Notes under the pieces: generated by a model
The model's database searches: none
What the model was told of the DNA's origin: nothing
Seen by the model: only the letters and a program-made list of their open reading frames with translations
Shown: positions 32,101 to 45,500 of the stretch, piece by piece
How positions within the stretch are numbered: position 1 is the stretch's first letter
Layout of the letters: each line of letters opens with the position of its first letter
Position numbers and translations under genes: made by a program
Origin: Augochlora pura
Taxonomy: Eukaryota; Arthropoda; Insecta; Hymenoptera; Halictidae
Length of the DNA stretch: 64,000 nucleotides
Assembly: GCF_028453695.1 (NCBI RefSeq)
Contig: NC_135773.1
Span: 23,237,782-23,301,781, forward strand
Direction of reading: 5' to 3'

Positions 32101-33406
32101 ATATCGTTCTATTGTAAATATTTCAGCCCAAGCGGATTTATGTTGCAGAAACGTTGACATGTAAAACAGAGCGGAGAAATCGTTTTCAATAGATTCCATA
32201 GTATCCCTTAGCCAATCAATTCTTTAGCAAACTATTGCCTTATGGGTGGAAGATGGAAATAAATGTTAATGAAAGAATGTTTAATTTAGTTCTGAAGTGG
32301 TAATCACGTTTCATCTATCAATGATTGGAGGATGATATCATAGAGATGATAGAGAAAGCTTTCTTTCAAACTACTGGAAATATCATTTATCAGTGACTAT
32401 TTAATAGTTTATAAAAATTGGCGTTAGCTAATAAATTTTTCATGAAAGGTTGATTTATTTATATACAGTGACCGAGGAAACTGGCCTAATTGGAATACCA
32501 GAAGTTGCTCATTTTTAGCAGCGCGCAACGGTATTAATTTCGTCCAATTACGAAAGCGTTTCGTACAAAGTATCAATAGTAAATCCATGTGTACTAATTA
32601 AGTGCCCCCTTTCGAGTTTGGGATATCTTTATCTGTGCTTAAACCCTTTCGTTCCCGGACAAAGGGATTAAGCCGAAAATCGGATTCGGACGTTTAATTT
32701 AGAGCGGGCTTCCGTCATGTTGCAAAAACCAGCCGAAAGGGTATCAAGCCCCGATAATGAATAACATTTTTAATGAAAGCACGTTCTACGCGCGTAAAAA
32801 AATAACGTCGCAATTAATAAGTTGTAGTTATTATTAAATGAAAGATCAACATAAGAAAGTTTGATTTACTTGTAAAACAAATCTTGGATTTTTATTAAAA
32901 AAAACTACAAAGCTGATCGAATCCTGAGGTTTTGAAATTTTATAAAAGTATAGAGCATTATCAAATAAATGCAAGGATAGTTCAGTTACAAAAAAAAATT
33001 TTAATTGGAGATGCAGTCCCGAAGTTTTATATTTTTATAAAAATATTTATATATAATTGTTTCTTCAAGAAACTATAAAAAAATTGTAACATTAGTATTA
33101 AAGAATAATTGAATTTAATAATGGCAACACTTCAAAATGTTCCATCAAGATATTAAAGAATTAACAATTGAATGAATATCATCTTTAAAGTATTTTAGAT
33201 TTTTCTATAAATTATTAATATATAAGCAATCAATGGGAAAAGTAAGATACATACCTGAAAAGACTAAATATCATTTGAAGTAAAGAAACTAAAGGAATAG
33301 TAGATTCTTAAAAAATCTGTAATCTCTGTAATACCGATTGTCCGTAAAGTCATTTGAATTTGCCCGCGATTTTCCAAGTTCAAAATAGTTTCGAGAACGT
33401 TGCGCG
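27827..33406. other. Intergenic, no gene seen
   Basis: AT-rich to 28300, CpG-rich from 28300 to 32000, AT-rich again to 33400. It contains the compound microsatellite at 29074-29131 and a solitary GAAGGG-TTAA MITE-like end near 28285. Several open frames up to 167 codons (31569-32072) lack splice or family support. Confidence 0.4.
29074..29131. repeat. Compound (CT)n(GT)n(GC)n microsatellite
   Basis: About 18 CT units, then GT units, then GC units, ending in a T run. The alternating purine-pyrimidine part is a Z-DNA-prone motif. Confidence 0.92.
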
Positions 33407-33591
33407 GTGAATTATGGGAAAAGATCCGTCAGCGCGCGCATTATCCTCGTCCTGTTTAGTAATGTTAATTGTGTATCGTGCTGTTGTTTATTGCATATTT
33501 TAAGTAGTTTTAAAGAAGTGAGTGGTTTAATTATGTGTTCATCTTATTGCCGAGCATTTGTTCTTCTATCTGCGTCTATTAACTCCGTTTG
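33407..33591 (+). other. Possible 5' exon ending at a consensus donor
   Basis: Plus-strand sequence ends at TTTG|GTAAGT (33591/33592). An ATG at 33533 opens 19 codons into the donor, with a hydrophobic N-terminus (MCSSYCRAFVLLSA). No partner exon was found downstream before the DOCK gene. It may be a small secreted-protein exon, a non-coding transcript, or chance. Confidence 0.18.
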
Positions 33592-34952
33592 GTAAGTCCG
33601 ATTTAATTTGAAATTTTTAACGAAGAAATTTATGAAATGATTTTCGTATAACATAGTATAAAATGGCCATATATTTCGAATACTTTCGGATATACAAAGG
33701 CTTACATTTCTCGTCTCAGTTGTAGTACTGGCTATAAATATACTATATTGTTAATAGAGGCAATTAATTGTTCAATAACTTTTTGTGGCGGTCTATAAAA
33801 ATTTATTGACAGCGGTGGCATTAGTAATACTCGCAATAAAAAATACCTTTATTTTATCAACGCAAACGTTTTGTTGAGCATCAGAACTGAAATATTTGGA
33901 TGTGAACAATAATCTTGAAATTTATTATTCACTTCTTATACTCTATGCATGTCAGTAGTGTTATCAATTTTATAATTTGCATTTTATATATATGTTAATT
34001 ATTCTGTGAAAATAACTTATAGAATATGTTAGCAAGTTTTTTAATTGCTGGTGAAACTTTTAATGATAGATTTTTTGCAAAAATAGTGGGATAAATAAAT
34101 TGTGTGGTTTTGGCACAGGTGTTTCAAATATTATACACCTATTATCAATAATCTGACTAACATGTAACTACCACAAACACATATAGTACAAATAACACAA
34201 AAAGACAATACTTTTGATAAAAATATAATTTATAATACTTTGTCTTCTGTAAAAAATATGCAGTCTTTTTGATAAAAAAATCTATTACTATAAGTTTCTG
34301 TGCTAACACGAAGAGTGACAATTGTCGTTTAGAAAATATAATGTAATTGAAAGATCACAGCTTCCTTAGCAGATAGATGTATCCTTGTATAGATGTATAG
34401 TTGTATCTTCAGAGAATGCAAACTTATACATTTGCTATTATGCGGTTCGGAGGGAAACTAAATTAGTAATTAAATATGAAACTCCATTAAAGCAACTGCT
34501 GAAGAAGCAGTTAAGTAGAAAATTCCTGTAGCAATATGCTAGTAGCAATTCACTTAAATACTATCAAATGTGTATGCATACAGGGTACAACATTTAAAGC
34601 AGATTACCTGAATAACTGTTTTAAATACTCTACCCTGTATGTTACTATTATCCATGGGCAGTATTAACGAAATTTAAAGTGTTGCGTCTCATCGATGTTG
34701 TTGTACACGCAACAATTGCATTGTTAACTATAGGACTAGCAATAATTCCTTTTAAATATTATATAAGAGCTTCTCGAACGCCTCAAACAGACATTTCGCT
34801 GAAAGCTCAAAATATCTAGCAATATAAAAAATTATCGTATATAAATATATGATTATATTTTCTTTCGTATGCGATTTATGCTGCTAATACTTCTCAATGT
34901 ACCATTTTACGTGTTGCTCATCTTTGGTCATTCTTAGCAGCGCTCAGTCGTT
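33592..34952. other. AT-rich region including the probable DOCK 3' UTR
   Basis: Lies downstream of the minus-strand DOCK stop at 34953. No AATAAA on the minus strand is seen within the first several hundred bases; the first clear candidates are near 33910-33920. Apart from the small palindromic repeat at 34578-34640 nothing is recognised. Confidence 0.4.
34578..34640. repeat. 63-bp palindromic mini-element
   Basis: ATACAGGGTA at 34578-34587 and its exact inverse TACCCTGTAT at 34631-34640 flank 43 bp. The ends resemble the CAGGGT ends of the intronic MITE at 18573, so it may be a very short relative. Confidence 0.5.
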
Positions 34953-37900
34953 TTACCAGCGCGGCGACGTTTGCTGTGTGGTTTGTTGATTCATTAACGA
35001 TGGCCCACTGTAATTGAAATGCAATTATTACAGTATAATTTATGAAACAATGCTCTTGATGATACTATCCGGGAAATTTAAATTCGCCTTTACCTCCACG
35101 CAATGAGAGGAGCCAGTCTCTCGGTTAGTCTTTGGTAATTTCTCTCCAACTCTCGTTGATAATCACGCTGATCGGGGCCAATTAGGTTTTTGTTTCTTCT
35201 CAAGGCATCTAGACATTTCTTTGAAAAGTCTTTAAAGCACAAGCGCAACTTGTGCTGCAGTCGACTAGGTTGCGCGTTTTGCTCGCGCAATCCAGAAAGG
35301 AAGACGACCGCAACTTCGGCGGGTCCTTGATTAACCGTGGTACCAATGCAACCTTGAAGAACCATCTGCAACATTTTTGCGTCGGGTGGTTCTTGGGCGG
35401 TCGCTGCTGCAACCTAAAAAATAAGATGCAGTTGTAATAAAAGTAGAAAACAACATGTATGTGACTGATGAATGGATAGATACCTCTGCTGTTTTCTTTT
35501 GAATGTCCTCAATTGCAACTTCGATTGGGCTAAGGACGATTTGCTTCCTAGCAACTACACGAATCCTCGTTTTCAAGTAAGGGAAATGCGTGGCAACTGT
35601 TAAAATTGTTTTACGCTTGCATTGCTCTCTCAATTCCCCGTGAGCCTTGCCACCAGGTGTGAAAGGTGTAGCATACACGAATCGTTCTGGGAATATTAAA
35701 AAATTATAGGCGGAGCTATAGAAACTGAGACAAAATAATTGAAAGACTACTCACTGATATTAAAATTTCTGTGGAAAATGGTTGGTCTGTGTCTAAGCTC
35801 GTGCGGCTCGAAATACGGCTCCACATAGGTAATTTGCACGTAAGCTTTGTCCGGTTCCAGTTTGCTAGGGTCCACAGGATTGGAGTCCTTGATTATCACA
35901 ATATTTTCAGCGCCGAATCTTTCAGCGTAAAAATTCTCCAGCCTCGAGAATATCTCTGGCAATTTAGTCAAAGTTGGTTCTTTGTAGACAAACTCTTCGC
36001 CGGCTAGATCTCCGAATCGTCCTCCGTAAAAACCTACTCTGAAGTAGGTGCCGAATACCCTTTTACCAGCTAATTGTTCGACACGTGTATACGCTTCATG
36101 CAACTTCCTACAGTGATACGAACATAATAAAAATACGTAGTTCCATTTAAGAAAATAATAAGTTAATAAATTCTGACTTACCCATGAATATTTGCCAATT
36201 TTTTATAATCGTGCGCAACTTCTGCTATTGGTAGCAAGACTCTGTACACATCAGGAATAGCCTCATACATTCCAGCCGCGTGGAAAGAACTAGCAGCGTG
36301 TTCCAGCAACCCTGCTAATCCACTTTCTGAAAAGTCAGGACCTAAACAAAGACCCTCTTCTCTTCTGGCTAGTACATCATCGCCAACGGCGCTTTCTTCC
36401 AAAGCGTTTGGTGTGACAGGACAGAGAGCAACAGCTCCGACTGGTCTACCACCACCGCCCGGCTCCAAAAGGTGCAAGTATTCTGCTACCAACGCGGCAC
36501 TGTGCACCAAACACATTGCTGCCTCTGTATGATTCTTCCTCTCCATATGTTGCTGAGCCATGTTTGCTAACCATGTCAATCTAAGGTCTGGCGACCCTTG
36601 ATACCCCTTTGCAATTCTATCGAATAGAAAATAATAGGTCGAGATTACTTTGAAGTTTGCTTTAAAGATTGAATACAGGTACTCACCTGTACATAAGATC
36701 CAAGAGCATCTCCGGATCTTCCTGGAATTCTTTCATTTTAACAGTATCAGATAGGATCATATGCAAGTTGAATAGGAGATCCTTCACTTGCTCAGGGAAG
36801 CTTGTGTCAGCCAATTCTGTGTCTCTCTCAGCATAGACCAACACCGTCTTCAAGGCTCTCCTAAGTGCACCCTCACTGGGAGCTTTACCTCTTCCGACAA
36901 GTGCTGATAATGACGTTGTCACTTGCATCTTGACTCGAGCGAAATTCTACAATATTCTCGTTTTATTGATTTTCTAGTTCCAGTGGCCATAGTTTAACAG
37001 AGGAGCATTTTTTAGATACGTACGTTGCCTATTTCGAAGTTCTGGCGCATAAGCAAATAAAGACTGGCTGCAGCATGACTGCGAACAGCGCTGAGTGGAG
37101 AACTGCACCTGGTGAGCAACGTTAAGCAAAGATCGCCGCATCTTTCGCTTTCCTCGTCGAACAATGCACTGTGGTACTTGAATACCAACGCTCGTTGCGT
37201 GTTGAACATGTGTTGCAACACGGATGTACTCTGGTTCCTTGCTAGAGCTCTTAGAAGCACTTTTAGTACTGCTCCAACTACCGCACCTGCATAATTTAAA
37301 AAAGCACATTAGCTTAGAAAATACAGTTTAGATAAAGAACTTTACCTCCGCCACCATCAGCCTGCACGACAGTCTCGAGAGTATCTAGAACCACAAGGGA
37401 GGCTTCAGCTGCTAAGGCACCTTCTATATGAGCATCCTGTTCCACGGCTCTTCCTTCTGATTGCTCGCAAGATCTTCGTAGATTCAAAGCAGATTAAAAT
37501 CAATTTCATAAAAATCCGTCATAAGATACAAAATACTTTTGCCCACCTGTAAGGCATTTGATCCTTGCGCCATCGCAATTTCTCCCCGCTGATTCTTTCT
37601 TTTCTGCGTAACATCATTTCGCTTCTGGCGCTACCTTGTCCTAAGATCACGTCCTCCAATCGCGACCTGATATCGCTGGTGGCAGCAGCTTGAGGTGGTA
37701 GCCTTTTCAGAGCTTTCTTGCCCTTGTACTCGAAAGCGGCGGTAGCAATGTTCAGGACTTGAAGAAGGCACAATATTCGTCTGGAGCTCAGCTCCGAGCA
37801 CCACTGCACCAACGCTGACTGTTCCAAGCCTTTTAATAGCCACAGAACACACATCAGAAGGTGTCGCGTGGCTTCTGAGCTCAATGACACTCTGCATTGG

Positions 37901-40900
37901 GTTCCTGCTGTCTCCACAGAGACTCCGCCAGCTATAGCCAGCGCTACCGTCTGCGTGATGGACCCAGATTCGTCTGGATATACGCTCTTGTCTTTGGAAT
38001 CCCAGTGATACAGCTGAGGTAGAGCATCCATGATAATGTTCAAGAGTGGTAAATAGAGGGCGGCGACCCTAGCTTTAGCTGCGGGATCGGAATACCTTGA
38101 GTCCACATCGTGGCAAGCCATTAGATGACGAATGGTACCGATAGCTTTGTTTTGAAGCATCGGATTTGGTATTTCCAACGTGTTCGACAGATCGGATAAC
38201 ACGATCCCTACTAAAAAGTGTTGCTGTCGAAATTCTTGGCTAAGTTCGGAGAACCTAGCACGATCACCAGGCACGAGGGTTGATATCAAGCTACCAGAGC
38301 TTCCGGTGGACGGACTAGGCGATGCTGGCGCTGATCCCGAAGTGTACCCGGTTCCGAAAGGAAGATTCAGCGCCACGTAGTGTTCGTGGGAACATACTGT
38401 TCGGACGAGGTCCAATTTCAATGCGTACAATGCAGCTGAGTCAGGAATATGCATCGAAGCATCCGACAAAGAGCAACAGGCAGCTCGGATAAGTGACAAG
38501 ACGAATCCTCTATCCATTACTGATAGTAAATCGGATAGAAAGTTGCCGAGGCTTGATACAAGATTGTTGGGAACCCTGGTTTCCTTTCCACATCGGGATA
38601 CTACTTCTGACGTCAATGCTGCAGTTAATGTAGCCACATCATCGCAGAACTGAGGAGAGAACCTCGATTTCCTAGGAGATTCCAGCATCCCCAGCTCCGA
38701 CAACGTGACCACCGTGGAACGGACGATTAATTCTAAGAAGAACCACGAGTAGGTCACTGCTAGTTCTCTAGCTTGACCTGTGGACACCACCCAATGCAAA
38801 GCTAGTTCCTCGTGTAGAAGCCTCCTCGAAGGCTGACTGTTAATGGAAGGCGATTCTTGACGCATCGAAGCGGTTCGATCCAATCCTCTCGAATGCACCT
38901 CCATCTCCAAGTCTTCCAAGGGAAGATCGGGATTGCTTTGAGCTCTGACGATACCTGGACCGTTCGTCATTCTCGGCAGAGAGCATTGGTACGCCACGTA
39001 GGTCGCCAAAAGCGCGTGTCTACCGTGAGCATCCAGTTGGCCATCTGGCAAATTGGTGATATTGCGTACCAATAGACCTATAGCCTCGAAGACTGTGGCT
39101 GCCACGTTCAGCGGCTGCGACGGCAATGTGGGTGGACGTACCAGCAACGATATTAATTGATCCAGGAGCTGGGGTAATGACCGCACTAGAGCAGAATGCG
39201 AGGCTCTTGCCAACTCCAACAGAGCCGACTTTAATTCTGATTCCATCCCAGCCTCGCCGATACGCGGGGGCACTTGGCCGGTTTCCAAGTAGCCGCACAG
39301 CGATAAAAACCTACAATTTTGTAAGTTAGTGTCTGCTACTAAATGTCCGAGAGAATTATGGCGCTCCGGAGCATTACCTGTCGATGTATTTGTCTTGTGG
39401 ATGTACGCTGGAGACTGGTTCCAGAATCACTGTGAAAACGCCTCTGTGTGCGTCGACCCATCTGGTGCCAGGCAAGAGGACATCAGGTGCGATGTAGGAA
39501 TAATTCGCCGGGGGTGGGTCCAGCATAGCTGGCAGACTGAACTCGCCGGATTGCAGGTGGCCATCTCTCAGAAGTGGCAACCACTGAACATAAAAACCGT
39601 CATTAGCAATAATTCAATAGATGGGCATTTAATAGAGCAAGTAGTTATGCTTACAGTATACGCTACAGCAGTCTCGACGTTCGGCTGTTCTACCTTCTTC
39701 TGGCAGCTGATGTGGTAGAATGTAAATAGCAAATGATGCTTTGCGCTCAAGTCCGCTGGTAGTCGAATTTTAACTTCATCATAGAAGTTCGGGTTTTTGT
39801 TGTGATACGAGACGGAAGTGAAACACTCGTGGGTCATTTCGGGACAGGATGATCTTCCAAATATGGCTGTGAGAGCGTCAGCCTCCTGTTCGCCACCCAT
39901 CAGTTGCATCCTGACTGCGATATTTCGGGCTGAACCAGTTCTGGAGCTAAAGTTTGCTTCCTGCGATCAGATGTTTGTTAATAGAGCACTTTATGTTGTT
40001 ATTCAAACTACAAGATGTTAATTCACCTTGGGATAAATATAAAGGAGGTTCCTGTAAGTTAAGTCCGGTGAGAGAACTTCGCTTGGAAACTCCAGTATTT
40101 CCTTCACTGGCCGGCTTTTCTCATCTGGATACGGAATTAGTCTTCGTAAATCAGGATCCAAGCATCTGGGCAATTCTTCGGGTCTGGGACTGAGATCTAA
40201 TTTCAATATACCGGGCAGACACTTCAACCGTTTCAAATTGGAACCAGGTCTTCGTAGTTCGACCAATAATTTATAAAGGTCTTCATCCTTAAGGCGCTCG
40301 CTTTCTTGTTTGAAGAAACTCGACACAGTCAACGTTATAGGTCTGAAAATAACGTATGTGCAAATACATGTTCACAAGAATATTGTTCAATAAATTGTAA
40401 ACGAATTATCTACCTAAATGTGTCGAGACAGTTAGCAAAATCGTCCGGAGACCAGCTGCGTCTTTTATCCGAACTCCTTCTTTCAAGAGAGCCCCTTCTG
40501 GTAGGCTGTTCCACCTTTTTGCGCCATTGTTCCAGACCACCCGATTTTCTGTCCAAAGAACCAGCACTACCAGTGCTGTCAGTGTCCCCACCACCCCCTA
40601 TCACTCCAGAAAGGTGGATAGCAGTCCAAGCGAGTGGCATTCGATAGCGACCTAATCGTTCGCACGCCGCTGCAGCGGCTGCTTTTACCTAGTGGTACAC
40701 AATTTAAGATGCAACAAACTGAATTACCATGAAAAAGTTAGGTGATACACCCTCTGTATAATTACCTTCTCTTTGTTCTTATCGTCACGCAAATATGGCT
40801 CGGCACATTCTGATATATCACCTTGCAACACCTTTTCAAGTCTGACAACTAAAAACAAATCTGGGCTCGGTTTGCTAATACTCATGACGCAGCTTCTAGC

Positions 40901-42128
40901 CAAAGTACTGGCATCACTGTACGCAATGTGACCGCCAAGCATTCTTTTCAATCCCTCAGAGTTCATATCCACGTAAAAATTTTCGGACACCTTTTTCTTT
41001 TCTCTAGCGTCGTATAACGCCAAACTTGCAAATATTGGTTCGACTTCTAGCTCCAATTTTAATTGAAGACATTTTACAAGGATCTTGTGGGAGAAAGGTT
41101 CCGAGGGCTCCGGGGCAATACCTATTTCTTGCCATTCGTCGTCTGGCGATGCTGGGGGCGCATACAGCGGAAATAATGCTTCCTAAAAATAGAAATTGTT
41201 TATAATAACTTCATGGTAAACATACTTTTCGTATACTCACTTGTCGATCTTCTGAACGTTTTTGTTCATTCATCTGATCAATAGTTTCTGGACAGACACG
41301 GTCCAACAAGCTTGGAAGGAGGGGATCATGTTGGGAATGTCTTAAATCCAAACTAGCCCAAGAACCTCTAGGTGTATCCCCACAGTTTGATAAATCTTCT
41401 TCTTCATTCGGCGAGCCTGAACCATTTGTGTCCTCTTGATCCACCTATTTCACATTTACTTTAAACTAAAGCTTGAATTTTTTTATAACATGTAATGTGT
41501 TTAATCATATACCTCGAAATCTTGTCTTGGTGTGTCTTGTAATAGTCTGTCCCTTGCAATGGGTGACACTCTACGCTTGTATTTCCGATGAACATAAACC
41601 CAGTCAGAAGTGAAGCTATCTATGCATCTTCTGACATATGCAGATACTGTATCCCTGAGGATTAAAACAAATGAGATAGTAAAATCACAAGAATAACATT
41701 ATCATCGTAAAGGAAAATGATCTTACAGAGATTCATGGGGAACCACTGCTTCCTCTGTACGAATCTTCCTTTTGACAATTTGTAGGTCTACATCACCAGG
41801 TGGAAAATCTAAGATCAATTTCAGGGGATGACGGTCAAGAACTGTTTGGTGCTGGCTTAGAAACTCTTCATAATCTAGTGGCTCTAATACTTCGCACAGT
41901 GACATCTTAAAAAATCATATTAGAATTTATTAGTACAATTTTTTTGAATATTCAAGGTAAAACTATAATTGATGTATAACATACTGTTGAGGAGAATCCT
42001 GAGAACGAACTACCACTCTTCGACAAATCTCGAGAATATGATGTAGAAGTAGCAATTTGTCGTCTGACGTCTGCTGCATGTTGTTTACTCAGCTTCTGAG
42101 TAAAAGCACGTTGTACGGATGACATCAT
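34953..42128 (-). CDS. Dock7: Dedicator of cytokinesis, DOCK-C type (DOCK7/Zir) guanine-nucleotide exchange factor
   Basis: 18 coding exons on the minus strand, 1989 aa: 42128-41985, 41905-41727, 41654-41513, 41444-41241, 41182-40766, 40688-40414, 40342-40027, 39960-39655, 39583-39378, 39310-37547, 37473-37346, 37286-37024, 36946-36687, 36616-36182, 36107-35755, 35686-35484, 35413-35094, 35007-34953. All junctions are GT-AG and in phase. The N-terminus (LEPLDYEEFL, TPRGSWASLDLRHS) matches the DOCK6-8 group. DHR1 (C2-like, lipid binding) spans about residues 545-725 (YRNLLYIYP to KYIDR). DHR2, the catalytic exchange domain, spans about 1535-1970 (FGTYFRVGFYGGRFGDL, IKDSNPVD, GTTVNQGP). Family members activate Rac and/or Cdc42 to remodel actin; Drosophila Zir acts in haemocytes. 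Length is normal. The start Met is followed by a second Met. The last exon is the least certain. Confidence 0.94.
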
Positions 42129-42152
42129 AAATGGTTTGGTCAGATATTCCTT
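42129..42152 (-). other. 5' UTR portion of DOCK exon 2
   Basis: Acceptor TTTCACAG, then 24 bases (in frame: K E Y L T K P F) before the first ATG at 42128. Upstream of the junction the frame contains stops in the preceding exon, so translation should start at 42128 or at the adjacent ATG at 42125. Confidence 0.6.
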
Positions 42153-42283
42153 CTGTGAAATCATCAATATTATATTCAGAATATTGTTTAGTTACTGTGT
42201 TGTATAGAAATTATTGAAACAATTGAATACATATAATTGTTACAATACTGAATTGACAGAGTTATGCCAGAGTTAATACTTAC

Positions 42284-42520
42284 TCAACTTTGAGTTTATT
42301 AAAAGTCCATCGTGTAAAATTTCAGAACACCTCCAAGTCAATAATCCAATATTTTGACAGTTATTATCGTAAACCCTTGTTGTACCAGGGCTATACCTCT
42401 GTCAAGCCAAAATTGCCATTAAAACCACAGAATTACAATGTAGAGAGAGAACTTAAGAGTCAGCACACCATGGACTTACTGATAACAAACGCCATCACAC
42501 GACAAGGATAAGAAATTACT
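42284..42520 (-). other. Probable non-coding first exon of the DOCK gene
   Basis: Minus-strand sequence ends at a consensus donor GA|GTAAGT at 42284/42283, 131 bases before the next acceptor. The frame entering exon 2 has stops close to the donor (TAA TAA), so the exon is untranslated. Its upstream edge near 42520 is a guess; no TATA box was recognised. Confidence 0.45.
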
Positions 42521-45500
42521 TTGCCAATAATTTTGTTATCCATGAATTAAAGAACATGTAATTATTCTAATATTAACGTACGATCGTGGTGTATAAAACA
42601 GAATTAATTACAATATTTATTACAATTAAACGCTCATGGGATTTATCTAGGCACTTTCAGAGTGGCCATTCTGTATTACCAGCAGGGAACTAAATGCACC
42701 ATACAATTCATATACTAGATTCGTAATCATTTTGAGCATCATATCGAATATAATTTAGAAAGTTTATTAATCAATCGTGTAATGTATAAATAATTATATC
42801 ACAATATTTGTTAGTATACATACTTCGTTTGTGTATTGAAATCGGGATGACCAAGTCTTCGAACTTCCAAAAATCGATTACAACTTACTACGTGACTATT
42901 AAGAAAAATAATTTTATAAATTACACACCAAATTGAGTAAATAATGCTTGAAAATTATAACTAGGATTATTAGAAGAATAGAAAAAAATGTGTATAGTAA
43001 AAAGCTAAGTATTCCGTTAATAGAATTTAAAGTTTATCAGACTTTACAAGCAGAAGTTTATAAGACTTACAAAATCAGTAGTAAAAAATGAAAAGATGAT
43101 TTAACAAATAAAAAAATTCCTTTACTTTAGTCTGAACGATATAAAATAATAAAACGCATTACCCTATAGCGAAATTCTGGCCCAAAGGAGCCAGAAAACG
43201 CCGTAAAGCAAAATGAAATAAAATCGTTATTAAAATGTTGCAAAATTTTTCAGTAATAAAATGGCCATAAAACTCGAGGGAACAGTTCAAACGAAATACG
43301 ACGACGAGGAAGAAACCAGGCAACGTATTCGAGCGGGGAAAGCGAGAAACGCGTTCATCAACATTCAGAAATGAAGAACGTACGAGCGCAAACAATACGC
43401 GGACTTATCGCAATAATTTTCTCGCCTCCCGGGACTGCCGTTAGCAAAACGTTCGCCAAGTAACCCGAGCGCAGTTTAACAACGAAACAGGTAAACACGA
43501 TAGTGTTCCGCGCTCCGGCGGAGGAGGAGGAGGAGGTCCGCAGACGAAAGACAGCGGCGGCGAAGGAGCTAATTGCGATATCGATTTTCCGTTTCCGCGA
43601 AATGCAGAATTCGCGGGGATGCAATTCCGCCCGCGTGTATACCCAGCATCCACGCGGCGTAGAGAGGGGTCGTAGATAAAGGTACGAGCCGCCGCCGCCT
43701 CCTCCGAATAGGACGAGGTGTCTTTATTAGAAACGGGCGCATCAACGCAATAATCATAACACGATTCACTTGCATTTCACTGGCGCGTTAACTGCGTCTG
43801 GAGGGCGTGCTCGGGAACGCGAGCGGAGTGACGGGGGGCGGCGGCGGCGGCTGAAGAGGCTGCCATCGCCCGGCCGAAGACAAGAAGGAGGATAAGCTTT
43901 AATTGTATAAATACAATCGCCCCGGTGCCAGCGAGTTCCTTGGGGAGCATTGTTCCAACCCCGGGGGACGAAGAGGCGTCTTCGTTTCTCCGCTTTTCAC
44001 ACTTTATTTTTCCCCCCCGCTTCGTCGAAAGTCCGTTTCATCTGGGGACACGATTACGTAGAACGTTTCCGCACTCGTCCTCCTCCTCCTCCCCCCGTCC
44101 CTTTCACGCCCTTCCCCACCTTTGTAGCCTCATTAAAATGAGAAGCCGTCGCCTGGCGCGCGGGCCCGCTCTATTTCTTCAAATTCAATGTTCGCGATCC
44201 TCCCTCTGTTCCACGGCGAACGCGGATTGAAAGCGCCCGCTCGCTCGCTGCAAAAGCGACAGCGCATGGATAACAAGTTGCCGCGGTGGAGCCTAACGCC
44301 GTGACTACGCGGATGAATATATGGGTTTGTAAACTCGACTATGCCGGGGCCCGATGAGTAATGCATCGCGTACCAGAAACCAATGCTATTTAACCGGGCC
44401 GTCCCCGCGAGAATACCGTGCTCTGATGGATTATTCAATGCCGTTACGCAGAATGTAGCCGTGCACGCGGCGTTGTTTACGAAGTAACGACGGAAGAATA
44501 TCGGGGCGATAATTGCGTAATCCGCGGCTCGTTCTCGTTCACGATTTAATGCGACACTCTTCTCACTGTTGTTCGGCCTGCGAATGCTCCGCGCACTTTG
44601 CCAGCAGGGGGGTTGGGTTTTCAACGCGAACAGATCTTTACGAGAGGAATTCATGAGTGAGAAACAAAAGAGGTCTCGTGTCTGTTGTTACCGGGTCGCG
44701 TGCGATGCTGCGCCGCGATGTCTGTAGAATGAACGGGTTATCGAGTATTCTGGTATTTAACTTTCCGTCGAAGAACCCTGTGCTCGGATCTCGCATTGTC
44801 CAAGGTAGCTGCTCGTGGAGTTAAATATATTTCCGATGTACGCGAGGAGAGAGAGCATGTTTTCGAATGCAAGTGCCAAAGGTAGCCTTCCAAACGGAGT
44901 ATTTGACCTTTTCGATGAACTAGGCTACGCTCGATCAGAAACGTTTGATATCAATGGGTGAAAAGGTAGGTTCGAGGTAAAAGTGCATTCGTTCGTGGCA
45001 TCGCAACTTGTTCGAAAGTGCAATCGTAAAATTGATCGGCCGATGGAAGAGCATCGTTGAAAACGTAAGTTCTGTTTCGCGTATCGAGTTAGAATACGTA
45101 AATGCCAGCTTAGTAAATAAAGATGATAAAAGAAAGAAAAATTGTCCGGCCCTGTTAAGGAGAATATTAAGTATAAATAAATCCTAATTGACGCAGCAAT
45201 ATTAAGTGTAAATAAACCTAACCTCCTTTCACAATTAACCCCTTGCACTATGATTCCTTCCAGCGAAGTTCCCAGATCGGTGTACAATACATAGCTAATG
45301 AAAAAGCCTCAACCGAGGCATTTTTCTACGAGACCTCAAAGAGGACGGTATCAAATAATGAAGCCGCGATGGAATAATAATGATGCGAGGAAGGGGGGGG
45401 ACAACAGAGATTGGGATCCGCGAGGCAAGTAGCATATCGATCCTGTCAATCCAGGCCCTATTGTTGACAGAGAATTTCTTCAAGCAGCGTTGTAACTGTC

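Noticed and set aside
42290..42511. Plus-strand 73-codon open frame preceded by an acceptor-like TTTCAG
   Set aside because: It lies over the minus-strand 5' UTR exon of the DOCK gene, which has a perfect GTAAGT donor. No upstream plus-strand exon or ATG context supports it.
44133..44654. 173-codon minus-strand open frame starting at an ATG
   Set aside because: CpG-rich region with open frames in several phases; no recognisable motif, no splice sites, composition not protein-like.
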